Shown here one piece after another: positions 1-12,192 of a stretch of DNA of 64,000 nucleotides. How positions within the stretch are numbered: position 1 is the stretch's first letter; every line of letters starts with the position of its first letter. Origin of the DNA: Balanoglossus misakiensis (lineage: Eukaryota > Hemichordata); contig CM082584.2 in NCBI GenBank assembly GCA_040954595.2, positions 11,284,001 through 11,348,000 of the forward strand. Reading direction: 5' to 3'. The notes under the pieces were generated by a model. That model saw only the letters and a program-made list of their open reading frames with translations. It was not told the DNA's origin and did not search any database. The translations under genes were made by a program, and so were the position numbers.

Positions 1-3000
1 TTCCAACAGACATTGCAACATCGTGACAGGAATACCGTACCATAATTTCACATACGAACACAGGCACTAGAAAAAAAACCATCATACCTGCAGCGCAAAC
101 GGTCAGGGTACGTTTGATACGTTAATTGGCGCACATCGCAGCGCCGTGCCAACGGTATCCACTCTTCTGGGTTGCGAATATTTATACGTCTATTATTTAT
201 AATGGCCATTATTTCTTTCTCAAGAGATATATGGTAGGAATAATAGCTGCTGGATTACTGAACTGAATGTCAAACAAATTCATAACCGAACTTTACCCAG
301 AGTAACCTATGCTACTACTTCTTGGGCAATACGCGGAACAGATTTTTCTAAAATGAATCATAAATACAAAGTGCATTGCAAATATGTTTCTTTTCATAGT
401 TTCTGCAATAATTTGATCTCAAATATTTTTTTTTGGCAAAAATTCATAAAATATTTTTGCATACATGAAAGTTTGTATGTCGCGCAATGTTTGACCAATG
501 CTGGGTGGTAAAATCTCAAGTAGGTCAGTATAGAAATATTTGATGATATGAAGACAAGAGGTTAGTTTTAGTTACAGTGGAATGAGAACAGAAAACATGT
601 AGTGGACTATACCTGATTTTTCGCCTACCAGCTTGGCTGGCTCAATTAGGAGACAATATGATATATAAACCCATGTATAAGTTCTAATTTTAAACCACAC
701 ACTCAACCTTTGACAGTGTATTTTTTCAGAAGCTATGTTATGCACTTGAGAATGAAAGAATTGTCACCTGTCAAACTACTAATGTATCAGACCACAGTCT
801 GTTAATATTGCAGAAGGTGAATACTGGTATGGGTGTCTTTTCATCAAAGCATGACTCTGCATTACTGATTTCAGGAATCTTGAGCAAGACTTTTTTAATG
901 GATTGACATGATCATGATTCCTTAAAATCAAGGTTCTGCAGAAACATAGCAGGTGATTTCCTGGAAACCAGCCACAAAGGGCTGACAGTTCTTGTCGGAA
1001 CAGACACCAGTAACCAGTATCTTGTCTGAGACAGTCCTGGTTGTCATTCGAAACATAATTTTTCAGTTAATTGATGTGTTTTTCTTTCTGAGAACTTGTT
1101 GACCGCTGTACCTCTATGACATGACAGCAGTGGTATGTGAATCATCATATTTTTGGCGTGGCCGCCTGCATTCCACAGTACCTGGTTTAGGACAAGCAGA
1201 GTACAAAATAATCTTCAAGTCAGTCCTTTTTGCCATGCTTTAGCGTGTAACCACGCTGCATATGAGCATGGAATGCTGTATTGACGTACGCCTGCACAAA
1301 CACACACACAAATACTGTGAAAACGCTGCAATACACACACCAATACAAACAAACACCGGAAGCAATAAAGAGATATTGATAAAAACGTTCATAAATAGGT
1401 CAGAAATAAAATTATTAATTGCAACGATAACAGATATGACAACCATGTTCTTTGGGTGCTGAACCAATATCAGGGGACAACAACGCAAATATTGACTCGT
1501 AGGCCCCTATGATCATTTCCAATCAGCGCTTATTTGATTCTAACACCTTTAACAAATGTTTCTTTATTTGCAACGTTTACGTACATTTGTTTGCTTGTGT
1601 TTGTAAGGCATCCTAACACTCGGGTGTTACATGGTTCTCAGCGCCTGCGAGTGTACTCTGGCAAATAAAATACCTAGCATGGCGAAGGGAGACACATAAC
1701 TGGGAGTGCTTCCACACATACAGGGCATAGGCCACAGTAACTATGGCACAGATGACAAATATTGTGTTTCCATGGAGAAAATAGCGACCATAAAATCAGT
1801 GTTGAGATGACAAAGGCTGTTAGGGGGTGTTGTCATTTTTTGCCATCACCTTTGCCCTTTTATTTCAGTTACGGTGTAAAATCTGGTGAATTTTTTAAAC
1901 ACACTTAAAGCAGTGCACTCAAGGTGTATCTGTATCTCATTCAGTTTTTCTTTCAAGAATAATTTTGGTTTACCGAATCAAGAAAATGAAGAAGAGAACC
2001 TGTGCCATTGAATGCTGCCAAACACTTCTGTACATGCAACACATCGCACACCATAACCGCCAGTTCAGCTCATCTCGTTCTGACAATCAGGGAGCCGTGA
2101 ATGGGCCACCCAAGTGAAAAGTCTTAATTACAACCAATTAAGACAGATTCACCCCTAATTGGTTTGTCAGTCCCTCTTGCATGTCAGTTATAGTCAAGCG
2201 AGAGAATGGTCGCTGTCAAAGCCAACTGAAAATGGTCCCTGAACAAGTTTCTATAGCATGAGGTCTATCCTGTGGCATAGTGTTTTGTGTTGGGGAGGTG
2301 GGAGGAGGGGGGCAGTCCACAATGGGGTGCAAGAAACCATGTCGTGGCCAGCTGATCAGGGCCTGACTATTACCTCTCAAAGCCACCAGTCTCCAGATAC
2401 AGAGAGAACCCGGAACGTTTATTCTCCTCGTAGTCATGAAACCTCCCAAACAGTGCACGTGTCAAAACTGACTGTGTTATAGTATCCCAGAGGGTCAAAA
2501 CCAAAATGAGTTAAATTTTCATCACTCCCAAGCCTAAGGAATAAATTTTATTACTGCTGCCTAGCAGTACTCCAATGAAAACTACCTGGGCAAGTTCTTT
2601 ATGTAGACAGGCATTTATTATTAAAAGCGAAAGGTAGGGGCATTAAACCCTGATTTCCTGAGATCGTTGTCTGCGCAAAGTGCGTTGACCACTGTTCTGT
2701 TCTTTCTGTATCCCGTTCGCAGTGACGGTACATTAGGGGAGCTTGCTAGTCTGAAGCTGTTTCACTTTTATTATTACCTTCAAGCAAGTGCTTGTTGAAC
2801 AAACCGGGACAGGATGATAACGTTGTCCTTTTAGATGGGATAGAGGTGGGATAGCTTTACTTTTTTTTCATGGACAAACTGTGTAAAGTTTAAGTACGCA
2901 GTCAGGGTTCTTTAGCATCAATGTGCGAGATTAGTAACAATCCCTACATATCGAACACTGACACTATTGCAACATTTAAAGTTCACTCCATTATGAGTCA

Positions 3001-3402
3001 TCATCGTGGACTGTACACTACCTGCGTAATCCTGAGTTGGTTGAACGTCACGCGACGTAAAATTTTACCATAAATAGCTATTTTTACGCATCAGTTAGCT
3101 CAATGCTGGTCCCCTCACTAAAAACCTCACACCGTAGCAGACTTTAACACCTCCATAAAAACAGCCACAGAGATACCTATAGGATGAAAGATGGGCTAAG
3201 AATTTTCTATTCTGTGTCGTACAGGGGTTTTACGGGACAATAAAAACAAATCGAAAGTCTAAAATAACCAACGGTTGATTGGACAAAACATAAAAATCTG
3301 CAATAAAGCCATTCTTTTTTGTCTGGGAATATCCTTTGTATATATATATTTATTTCCACACGGAACAAATTGAAATCTACAAGAAGCGTGTTAAGTATTG
3401 AA

Positions 3403-3565
3403 GTTGAATTGTGACGCAGTTGGGAATATTTTCACGACATTTCGAATTTATGGTTCTGAATCTTGGGGATTGACTGTAACTTTTTACAAAGGCAACAAAT
3501 GCAGTCCAATTCGAAGTTTGATGTTGAACTGTGACGCAGTGGAAAATGTTGAACTGTGACGCAGT
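3403..3565. repeat. Three copies of an 18-bp motif
   Basis: The motif gttgaactgtgacgcagt occurs at 3523-3540 and 3548-3565, and with one change (gttgaattgtgacgcagt) at 3403-3420. Spacing is irregular: 120 bases, then 25. Confidence 0.7.
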
Positions 3566-6500
3566 CAGAAATATTGGTGAAAGTGCAGTTGTGTCCCGCA
3601 AGTCGTACGTTGCTCTCTGCAGACAACAAAAACATAAAACGGTTCCGTTTTAATAACACACTGCTTAATGAGCATATTGATGTTCGCCTATTGCCATTAT
3701 CATTTCCGGGCTGGCACTACGTTATATGCCAATGTTTCTTGTCATCGCATCACTTGGACACCACAAACCTGTTCACTAGTACATGTGATTTGGGTAATGC
3801 CACATTTATTTTGAGAACAGCATATTAATGGAATACATCATGGCACACATGTTCTCATTGAGCCCACGCACATACGATATCCTTCCCGCTTCCAATTTCA
3901 TCTGTTTCCGTGGTAACTGGTCATCGAAAAAGCCAAGCTTACATCAAAACCGAAAATTATCCCATTTCATGACAATTTGAATTTTTTTCCTGCTCCAAAA
4001 ATAGGACAGAGACAACAATCAACAGTGTGATCCTGACGACTTCCCATTCATGGATTTCAGCCCTGTCCACATCAACCCTGGCACAGTGCCAACGCGTGCC
4101 TACTCGCAGAGAACGGGATTACAATACAAGCGACGGAAGACACCTATAAAGAACATCAACCTGCGTCAAAAAGAAAAATCAAAATCACATGAGAAACATG
4201 TGACTTTTCCCATCTATACTCATGTGACTTCCTACGGAAATATCCACCCATTTACCCTCCGCTACAAAAATAGTATAATGGTAAAACACTTTGCAATGAT
4301 GTCGTTTCGCCACGGTAACAGATGTAAACACAGGAGTAGTAATCCTTTTCATGTAACATCCGGTAATCTTCTTTTTTTTTGTATGACCATCTAAACATTG
4401 GTGACACGCTTTTTTTCTGAATGAATCTACGTCACTGCTTGGCATCTTTTGTTGTCATTTGACGGCAAAGTCGTGTGACCGGTTACACTGATGTATTCAT
4501 TACGTGCTGTTTGCTAAATTGCTCAGATGTTATTTTTTCATTTAATCTACATTGCTGGAATTTCTCTCTGTGCCTTTAACAAATGTTCTGTTTAAAAAGA
4601 AATACATCGATCTTTCGATTGTTTTACACCATACATCCTACGGCAAAAGAAGCTGTCAGTTGAACAAAATGATTTTTCGGGGAACAAGTTCGTTGTCATT
4701 CTGTGGCACAGAAATAAATAAACTTTTGTTAAAATATTTCACTTGAAGTTGTTCCAAACGTAACTTGCAACTTTTCTCACTGCTGGGTGGAAGAGGAGAC
4801 AGTGATCAGTTACCATGGTGACCACACAGAAACAGAAAACGACATCAGCAAGTATTGGATTGGTTGTACTAGTAGGGAAGGTAAAACAGAGATTATTTTT
4901 AGACATGGTTTTGGGATAGCCCTAGGCAAGATTACACCACACTAGAGTCATTGTGTTGACTGAACACAAACACAAATACAGACAGTAGAAAAAACAGCAA
5001 CTTGCCGCTTGGGTTCTGTTATTTCTACCATCTACAAATTTCACCCAAGAACGACGAAAATAAATTTCTTGAAATTTCTGGAATGCAAAGATAGGGGAGG
5101 AAAACAGCTCAGAGCAGAGACATCAATTGTCTGATTGGCTGTCGCATGAACTGTTCTCAAATTGGTGGCCAAAGTTGGCCATCATATCCGAAAAGGGCGG
5201 TCACCTGCTCTCACCCCTAAAATACTAAAAACTCACAATGACCTCAAATCAGTCACTGAACTTGGCAGCAAGTAATGTCTTTGTGAAAACAAAACCAGCT
5301 ATAAAACTGTCACTGGGCTATACCCCCCACGGAATCAATCTAAACTGGCATCTCTTTTAGTGTTTATTGTACCTACATGTACTATCCCCTATTGTATTAC
5401 AATGAATCAGAGGTTGCCAACTCTCCAATTTTGGATTTGATTTATTTCTGGACTGTGATATGAAATATGAAAATTATTTGTCCCTGGTATGTTGCCAGGA
5501 CGACGTCGTATTGACACAGTAATAACAATTATGAGTAAGTGAGGCAGTAAATTCTTGTGCCTTGCTCCACTGGCCACCTTCGGAGTTTTGAGTGTCATAT
5601 TGTTATGATGGATGATTCTGATACATCCCCTTTTTTATGATGACAAGCTCAGTTGGAGGTCTTAGCTCTGGGTGAAATGTAAACTGGCTAACCGGGGCAG
5701 AAATTCTCACACATCAGGGGAGAATCTTGGCACATTATATAATTACCAAAGGGTGTAAGTCACACATGCCGTAATAGATGGCTTTTTAATTGGCACTGTC
5801 TCTATGAACGTAAATATTGACTAACAGACGACACATGGGGTTGGACACTATGACATCCCCCACTCCGAGAGGGGCCGATCTTTGCCACGTTTAATGACTA
5901 AACGATGACTTGCAATCATGGTGTCTGCCCCTGCAGCAGAGTGACACCCGAGATTTACATGAGGAATGTCAGATCATGACCGTTTCCTCAATGGGTCTTC
6001 TTCACAACAACATGCCGTACCACCCAGTGAATGTGTGCGCGCTAGTGCCAATCCACAATCACACAAAATGTGATCTTGCCCCCCCCCCCCTAAAAAAACA
6101 ACAACCCACATCATGCCACTGTTCCTTTAATACCACACACGAACAGCTTCGGAAAAGAAAGTGAGTTCTATACAACAGTGAGTTCCACGATTACAGTACA
6201 TGCAGCAAGAGACAGGCTGCTTGATAAATACCACCAAGAATCAGTCGAATGCCAACAACAGTGTATTTGCAAAACCTGGATTGTAATCAGAATTGTGTTA
6301 ATATATATCAGGTGAAAATAATCACATCTGCTGTCGGTCAGCCCATGTCACACAGCAGACTACCGGTACTATATTCTGGCAAAATGCCATCTGATGTCTG
6401 CTACAGATACAGATGTCTCTACACGACATCGTTTGGCTCTGTGGTAACTGTGCACTGCGAAATTAACCAACCCCCTAACCGTGATGCGTAACACAACAGG

Positions 6501-7288
6501 CAATATACTGACACCTTGTTGGACAGTTACATGCATGTACACTACTGCTGATGTGATTAATATCAACTTGTCGCATTGCGAGTCCTGTCAATCACCCATG
6601 GAAACTCGGCTACACCTGAATAAAAAAACCAGGTCAGTTGCTTTCAGACAAAATGATGTAGCTGAGGAGGAAAGGTTATCAGCAGACGACAGCAACACAG
6701 GTTAAACGATCAAATAATTCCTAAATGTTTTTTTTATCCCCGAGAGGTGTCAGGTGACAGGTTTTTTTTTTACCAAGAGCCATAGCTATTGGGCCAACTG
6801 CACCGTATCTACTTTCCGGAATTTTTCTTTTCTCTCCAAAATATGAGTTGTAAACTAACGCTCGTATCTTGACCACAGCAGTGTCTGGTATCAGGCTATC
6901 ACCTCCACCACAGAGCAAAGTAAGTGTCAAATATCACTTGGAGGTGTTGAATACATCTCGCAGCGATTTCACTACTGCTTGAATGAAGGGTAGAGTTTTA
7001 AGGAGATAGAAAGAATTCCAAATAGTAGTGAAAACTAATCTGTAAGCCACAGAGCCTCCATATGAATATCTCCAGGACAGATTGATCGTTCCTTCACACG
7101 AAATACTGTTCGTGTGCCTTGACACACCTACAGCTGCAATTCTGATTTCATTTAGTTCAATTTATGTGAATATTTGTGTCATGGATGAATGTTTGTGTCG
7201 TGCTTAATATTGTGTTGCTTTCAACTATGGTCTGTACATGGTTCTATATTGCAATACACCACTATACCAAATGAAAACAAAAAGACTT

Positions 7289-7318
7289 GCACCAAAACTA
7301 CGGTGGCGAAAGGGTTTA
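7289..7318 (+). repeat. Fragment of the ~90 bp MITE-like element
   Basis: Only the right end remains: caccaaaactacggtggc followed by gaaagggttta. It matches the right end of the fuller copies at 7879 and 61217. Confidence 0.5.
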
Positions 7319-7723
7319 AAGGGAACCCACTCTACGCCTTGTAACTCAGACTGTCGAGCAGCCTTCTCAGTGCAAAGGTTAGACTGGATGTGAGATTATG
7401 ACGCACGTCAATCATTTCTCCCAAACAATAGAGAGAGTGTGTGTACACAAAATGAAAATATAAATGATTAGATAAACACAAGGTGTGATAAACACTTAAT
7501 CAGTGATGTTAGGCTGTTTTGTGCAAATAGGAAACTCACAATTTATGACTCGGGCACATTTTGACCACATTATACATGATAAGAACTGTCTCAGCATAAC
7601 ATATGCTATTGCTTTAAAAATACAAACCTGCCAAGCCAAAACAAACACCCTGCAACTTGAATTTGAATGAGACGAACCTCTATACAGAAATACCACAAAA
7701 TCAAAAATATTCAAAGGCCTTAC

Positions 7724-7783
7724 CTTTGTCCTTTGGTACAGATATAAATTTATTCACTAGAGATTCTTTCTCAATAATGTAAT
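7724..7783 (-). CDS. TRAPPC5: TRAPPC5 coding exon 5
   Basis: Sixty bases completing a Tyr codon and reading YIIEKESLVNKFISVPKDK plus the first base of the next codon. The acceptor is tctacctcag and the donor gtaagg. The YIIE...VNKFISVPK block is diagnostic of the family. The donor shows that at least one more exon follows. Confidence 0.9.
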
Positions 7784-10700
7784 CTGAGGTAGAAATATGT
7801 GTTAAAGTCATTAACAATTAATACATAAATTGTTACCAAAAACTGAAGGAGTTTCGTCATTTCATTATTATGACTTTCACCCTTTCACCCCCATTTCCCC
7901 CTTTACGAAGTCCATCTTTACCAGAAAACAATGGATTTGGACCAAACCATGATGGTGAATGGGTTAAAACAGATGCAAGCCTCACATCTATCTGCACCAC
8001 TTTCTCTATCCTTGCAATGCCAAGGACAAGTCGGCAGGTCAGTGAACTCGTGGGTGACATCTCAATAACGTCACAACCTGTGGGAATTTCTTTCCCCCCA
8101 AGCAGACAGAAACCTCCAGCCTAAAAGAAACAATGTATCCACCTGCGGAAACAATGCGGCCAGTGTGTGGCGGGGGTGTTCTCAAAAAAGCCGACCACAA
8201 AAGCTTGAAAGAAGACACCCGAGAGCTGACACAAAGATGAAACAAGGGCTGAATACAGACAAAAAAACTAATACAAACAGGAAGAGATGTGTAGTTTCAC
8301 TTTGATTAATGATGCTGAAATAATACTTTTGGGGGGTTTCTGGGTTTTTCCTTGATTGTAATCCTCAGACAACTTTATTGCTTTTAATCATTTTAATAGG
8401 CTTTTGTTCCCTTTCAAGTGATGTCCAAACTTTGTCTTCCAAACTGATCATCTCTATTGTTGCCTTTATACCAACTATGACACACTCCCTGAGCAGTTGT
8501 ATTCAGTTGATGAAACACCGGTCCTTCAAAGAAATTCTGCGTACCTATTAATTAGTGGACACAGAACCGGGAAGATCAGAGGAGAAAAAAGACCTTCGGT
8601 GACTGGGCAGTGATTCCACCCTTTGTGATATGGCGGCAAAGAAAGATAACAAAGACTAAAAAAATCACGTTCAGGGGAATCATGCATGATGTCACAGTCA
8701 GACAAGCCGGAAGAAAAGCCATGGATTCACGAATAAACTTCATGCGACTGCCCTTGCATCGGGTCCTCAAAATAGGAGAGCGCAATCTTGTGACCACTTT
8801 TACCTTCCATTGACTCAGACATGCAGAGCTGCTCACAACTCTCTCTCTCTCATTCAGTGTTCTGTTTTAAAGCATCTCAAGTCAATCATGAATTGAGCAT
8901 TTCACTCGCTTCAACAACCCAGCTGCTGTCACTTTGGTTTTCATACATCAGTGATGAAGCATGATTAAAAGCTCCCCAATGGAAATTTTGCATATTTATT
9001 GCCTATCCAACAGAAACTTTGCATATTTATTGCCAGTGGACACGTTTCTTCTCAGTTTCTTGATTCCATATACTTCTCTCTAGGGTCTATGACATAATAT
9101 ACTACATATAGAAGACTATCCCAGAAACTGATGTGCGCTTTGATGTCAAATATGTGGAAAAAAGGCATCACCTTATTGTCAATGGAGGAAAGTTTCCAAT
9201 TGACCTATCAAAGAAGAGGTCACAGATCACGTGATCTAGTTGACCAATGAGAACTGTTTGATAATATAAAATTTACATACACACACAAATCCATACACAC
9301 TTTCAGCATTCATCATTATTCTACTGAAAAAAGGATACAGGTCTTTTCATCGTCATTGGCATGCTCCAATTTGTCAGCCTCTTTTCCAAATAAGGTCTGT
9401 AAATATAAAATAACACATACAGGGAGGTAGGTAAAATCGGTGAAGATCTGAAACTGATTCATGATGAAATGAGCATGAAACTAGAATGTCAAAGAAACCC
9501 GTTATTCTGTCCAATGACAGGAAGACACAAATCAAAAACCATTAATTGATTTTGTGAGCTCAACCTTTGCGGCACAAGAGCTTGTACGTGGTGGAGAGCA
9601 CAAAATAGCCTCACCGTCTCAAGTACCTTAAGCATGTACACGATTTTCACTCTAACATATTTTTAAAAGGAGTAGGCGATTGAGACCTTGAGACGCGACA
9701 GATTTATCACCGCTGAGGTGACGATTCGAATCTGGAACAGCCAAGCTGCTAAGAACGACTGAGCTTTGGCATGCACGGCAAGCTGCTTCTCACAGTCTAG
9801 GACTTTGACCGGCTACACTGTCTGATACACATGTTGCATACAAAGCAAAAGGACACAGAAATTATTGTCTCCCTTTGGATAAAACTTGAGGGATTTAATT
9901 GTGAATGTGACACAGAGTGAAAAAAAGACCCACTGCTTCGCAAAAATTGATGAAAAAAGATTCATGCAGAAGATGCCAGAATAGTGTCATGTTTCATTTT
10001 ATATCGCTCGTTGCTTGATACAATTGAACCTTTCAGGTTCAAAGAACTAGACATCGCATGAACCTGACTTGCATCACTACTTGCCGACCGACCATCACCT
10101 CAAATCGACCTTTTCTCTGTTTCTCATCAGAATGCAGCAGTTGCCAGTTTGGTTGGTTGGAAATAAAGAAGGAAAATCTCCTTTTCGTAGCATAACTCAC
10201 CTTCCACAGGGTGGTTTTAATAAAGAGTAGAATATTCAGTAACTTGGTTTCTCTTTTAAAGTTCTTCTCTCTGATGAAGAGCAAGTCCAGCATTCTAAAA
10301 CCTACATGCTGGCCAAGCTCAGATAACCTACAGAAGATAAAGCAAATATCAGAAAAAATGATACTGTGTCCTTTACAATTGTAGGCTAGGTCTAAGATGT
10401 GATGAATAACTTGGTATGCAAAATAATCACAGAAGGGCCAATTTGTTTGAGCAATACGTTGAGGTCAGCAATAAAACAGATTTCTGTTTCCATCCAATAT
10501 TTGTGCAATTCCTCAAAGTGAAATCACAGGCTGTCTGAGCAAGTAATGGGGTCGGGAACCTCCAATAAAACCTGAGATTTATTCCATAGACATGGTAATT
10601 CATAGGTGCGTTTCCGGCTGGTCAGCCCACCTAAGTGCAAAATGGATGTTACGTCGGCAGGGGAGAAGTCATCTGGGAATGAATTCTTTGAAACCTTAGA

Positions 10701-12169
10701 AACAGCAGATGACTGGGGTTATCCTTGAAAAGCATTCATCAACTCACTTTGTCTGCAGTTCGGGCACAGTGTAAACACGGTTCTGGCAGTATTGTACCAT
10801 TTCGGAGAACAGCAATGCGAAGGTACTGATGTTGACCTGCAAAGGGGGGTGGAGCAGAGAGAGAGAGAGAGAAGATGACACCCACTGATGAGCAAAGTCG
10901 TGCGGAGGATGATACTTCCCCCAGTGCATTTTAATCGGGTACTTAAAACACCACTGGAGTACATATGTAGCATTCCACGCTAAGATCTCAACTTTCTGTA
11001 GCCCTCTTCCAATTTGCCTGTGACAGATATCAACAAACAAAACATAATGCCAGGAATGTTGGGCCAAAATAACAGTCCAAGGGGTTAGAATACCATGTGA
11101 TTGCTGTAAAAGAAAACTATTTACAGGTTTTTGAAGATATATGGTTTTAAGTACATGCTCAGTTTTCACTCATTTTCATCACTCTAATTTTTTAACCTTA
11201 TATGGTTGACAAAGTCTACATTTTTTTATTATTCATCCAAGAAAAATGTAACACTTCCATAACTTTTTAAATATTAGTCTGGCAATATTGTAAATATCAA
11301 ATCAAACCTGGAAAAAATGTAATAATTTTTTTCAACCAGTACTCCATAAATGGCATATCAACTCTGAAAAAATGGGAACAATGTTCCGCAAAAATAAGTT
11401 TGTTGAATTCCCAGCCCCGCCCACAGATACCGTTATCCCAGTAACATCATTAAATTATTCCGACTGGAATCAGTTCTGACAAAATATATTACCACACAAC
11501 ATATAATTTATTATTCACATTACAGTATGAATTTTCGGGTTCATTTAGTCTGGTCCCAAGTTTTTCAACACCACGTTAATTTCAACAGAACATGTTGTCA
11601 TCTTAAAAATAAAGTTTTTAGCCGACTTAGAATATACCTTTAAAAAAGTATGTTGTGAGTTTAAACAAGTAAGTCATAAGCTAAAATGCAAGGTTTGTAA
11701 CCTTGATGACACTCCATACAATACACGCTTCTCCAAACTATTTTTCCACCCTTGAGCGAGGTGGTAGATCCGATCGCCATGGTTACATGTGACAACAATA
11801 TGGCAACAGTGGATTCTGAATAGTATGGCAACGTATTCTTCCCGGCAATAAGACAGCACGCAGTTATATTGCTGTGCTGCAGTATAACGCGCGTCAACAG
11901 AGGCAAACTCCTCTATCATCCATCGATGGCTGGCTATCCACGACACTGGTGTGCACATAAACAAACGTTTCCCCGTTTGCCACGTAGCATCGATCTACAA
12001 TTTCGAGATCAGACTATGTACCACGATACATTATGCATATACGGAAACGGGGTGTACTGATCATACAAAGATCTGCAGAGGAATATTGCCAAACACGTAG
12101 ACATACCTCCGCTTTGCCTTTGCTCAATGGGCGATCCAGGATGCTTGCTTTTCCTCTTCGGTCCGCCAT
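7724..12169 (-). CDS. TRAPPC5: TRAPPC5 (TRAPP complex subunit 5, Bet3/Trs31 family), 3' end missing
   Basis: Gene-level entry. Coding exons in transcript order: 12169-12107, 10836-10748, 10327-10201, 9396-9339, 7783-7724. Together they give 397 nt (132 codons plus one base), and all four internal junctions keep frame. The product is a core subunit of the TRAPP tethering complexes, which act as Rab exchange factors at the ER-Golgi interface and in autophagy. What is seen: the start MADRRGKAS, then FALLFSEMVQYCQNRV, LDLLFIREKNFKRETK, LFGKEADKLEHANDD and YYIIEKESLVNKFISVPK. These match the TRAPPC5 family residue for residue in the same order. The family is about 188 residues long. The last ~54 (beginning around the SLNCAAF block and ending after the HWHKGTT block) were not found anywhere in 1-7700, so the final exon probably lies left of the window. 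The promoter side carries YY1 and NRF1-like motifs, as expected of a housekeeping gene. Human TRAPPC5 coding sequence is uninterrupted; this one has at least five introns. Confidence 0.93.
7784..9338 (-). other. Candidate U12-type (minor spliceosome) GT-AG intron of TRAPPC5
   Basis: The 5' end on the minus strand is GTATCCTTT, nine of nine to the U12 donor consensus RTATCCTTT. Near the 3' end, gactttaac lies 17 bases before the final acatatttctacctcag segment. It matches the U12 branch consensus TTCCTTAAC at six of nine positions, including the terminal TTAAC-like core, and at the spacing U12 introns require. A MITE-like copy (7879-7967) lies inside, about 95 bases from the acceptor. Confidence 0.72.
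7879..7967 (+). repeat. MITE-like element, near full length
   Basis: It runs from accctttcaccccc to ggtgaatgggttaa, so its ends are imperfect inverted repeats of one another. The inner part contains aatggatttggaccaaacc, shared with other copies. It lies inside the candidate U12 intron of TRAPPC5. Confidence 0.7.
9339..9396 (-). CDS. TRAPPC5: TRAPPC5 coding exon 4, followed by a U12-type donor
   Basis: The exon reads TLFGKEADKLEHANDDEKT plus one base. The acceptor is atatttacag. The donor side reads GTATCCTTT, the exact consensus of minor-spliceosome introns. Without splicing, the frame would stop nine codons further on. Confidence 0.93.
10201..10327 (-). CDS. TRAPPC5: TRAPPC5 coding exon 3
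   Basis: The acceptor is ttctgtag and the donor gtgagt. After completing the split Lys codon it reads LSELGQHVGFRMLDLLF, then IREKNFKRETKLLNILLF and IKTTLWK. The REK...RETK block and the hydrophobic LLFIK stretch are characteristic of TRAPPC5. It ends in phase 0. Confidence 0.94.
10748..10836 (-). CDS. TRAPPC5: TRAPPC5 coding exon 2
   Basis: The acceptor follows a C-rich tract ending in ttgcag, and the donor is gtgagt. The exon encodes VNISTFALLFSEMVQYCQ and then NRVYTVPELQT plus two bases of a Lys codon. This is the first helix of the Bet3-like fold. A longer open frame running on to 11169 is only intron read-through: the family match starts exactly at the acceptor. Confidence 0.93.
12107..12169 (-). 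CDS. TRAPPC5: TRAPPC5 coding exon 1 (start codon exon)
   Basis: This exon encodes 21 residues, MADRRGKASILDRPLSKGKAE. It ends in phase 0 at a gtatgt donor (12106-12101). The ATG at 12169-12167 has A at -3 and G at +4, a strong Kozak context. An alternative reading from an upstream ATG in another frame gives nothing recognisable. Confidence 0.88.
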
Positions 12170-12173
12170 GTTT
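12160..12173 (-). promoter_or_regulatory. YY1-type motif overlapping the TRAPPC5 start codon
   Basis: The minus strand reads caaacATGGCGGAC across the initiator ATG, matching the YY1 core AANATGGCGG. In animals, YY1 sites that contain the start codon are a known feature of constitutively expressed genes. Binding in this species is inferred, not shown. Confidence 0.5.
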
Positions 12174-12182
12174 GATTTGTGT

Positions 12183-12192
12183 ACGCATGCGT
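12183..12192. promoter_or_regulatory. NRF1-like palindrome upstream of TRAPPC5
   Basis: The perfect palindrome acgcatgcgt lies 14 bases upstream of the TRAPPC5 ATG. The NRF1 consensus is YGCGCATGCGCR, and the central GCATGC is conserved. A short site like this can arise by chance, but its place beside the YY1 motif fits a TATA-less housekeeping promoter. Confidence 0.4.

Larger units (their letters stand above)
1..7723. other. Non-coding DNA, probably the last TRAPPC5 intron
   Basis: No exon was recognised on either strand. I looked specifically for the missing TRAPPC5 C-terminus (Asn-Cys-Ala and His-Trp-His-Lys codons on the minus strand) and did not find it. The open frames here are short and low-complexity. 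The region holds an 18-bp motif present three times near 3403-3565, a C12 run at 6079-6090, and a fragment of the ~90 bp element at 7289-7318. Confidence 0.5.

Noticed and set aside
960-1045. Minus-strand NC..FVAG segment as the missing TRAPPC5 exon
   Set aside because: It shares only a few residues with the expected block, lacks a suitable acceptor, and runs into a stop without the His-Trp-His-Lys motif.
4041-4394. Plus-strand frame with protein-like composition (DFSPVHINPGTVPTRAYS)
   Set aside because: Weak upstream acceptor, no good donor and no family match. Could be an exon but unsupported.
9664-9740. tRNA-like box B sequence (gattcgaatc)
   Set aside because: The string is a simple palindrome. 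No acceptor stem or paired T-stem can be drawn.
10837-11169. 141-codon minus-strand frame that includes TRAPPC5 exon 2
   Set aside because: The family match covers only the part from 10836 downward and begins exactly at a consensus acceptor. The upstream part is intron read-through.
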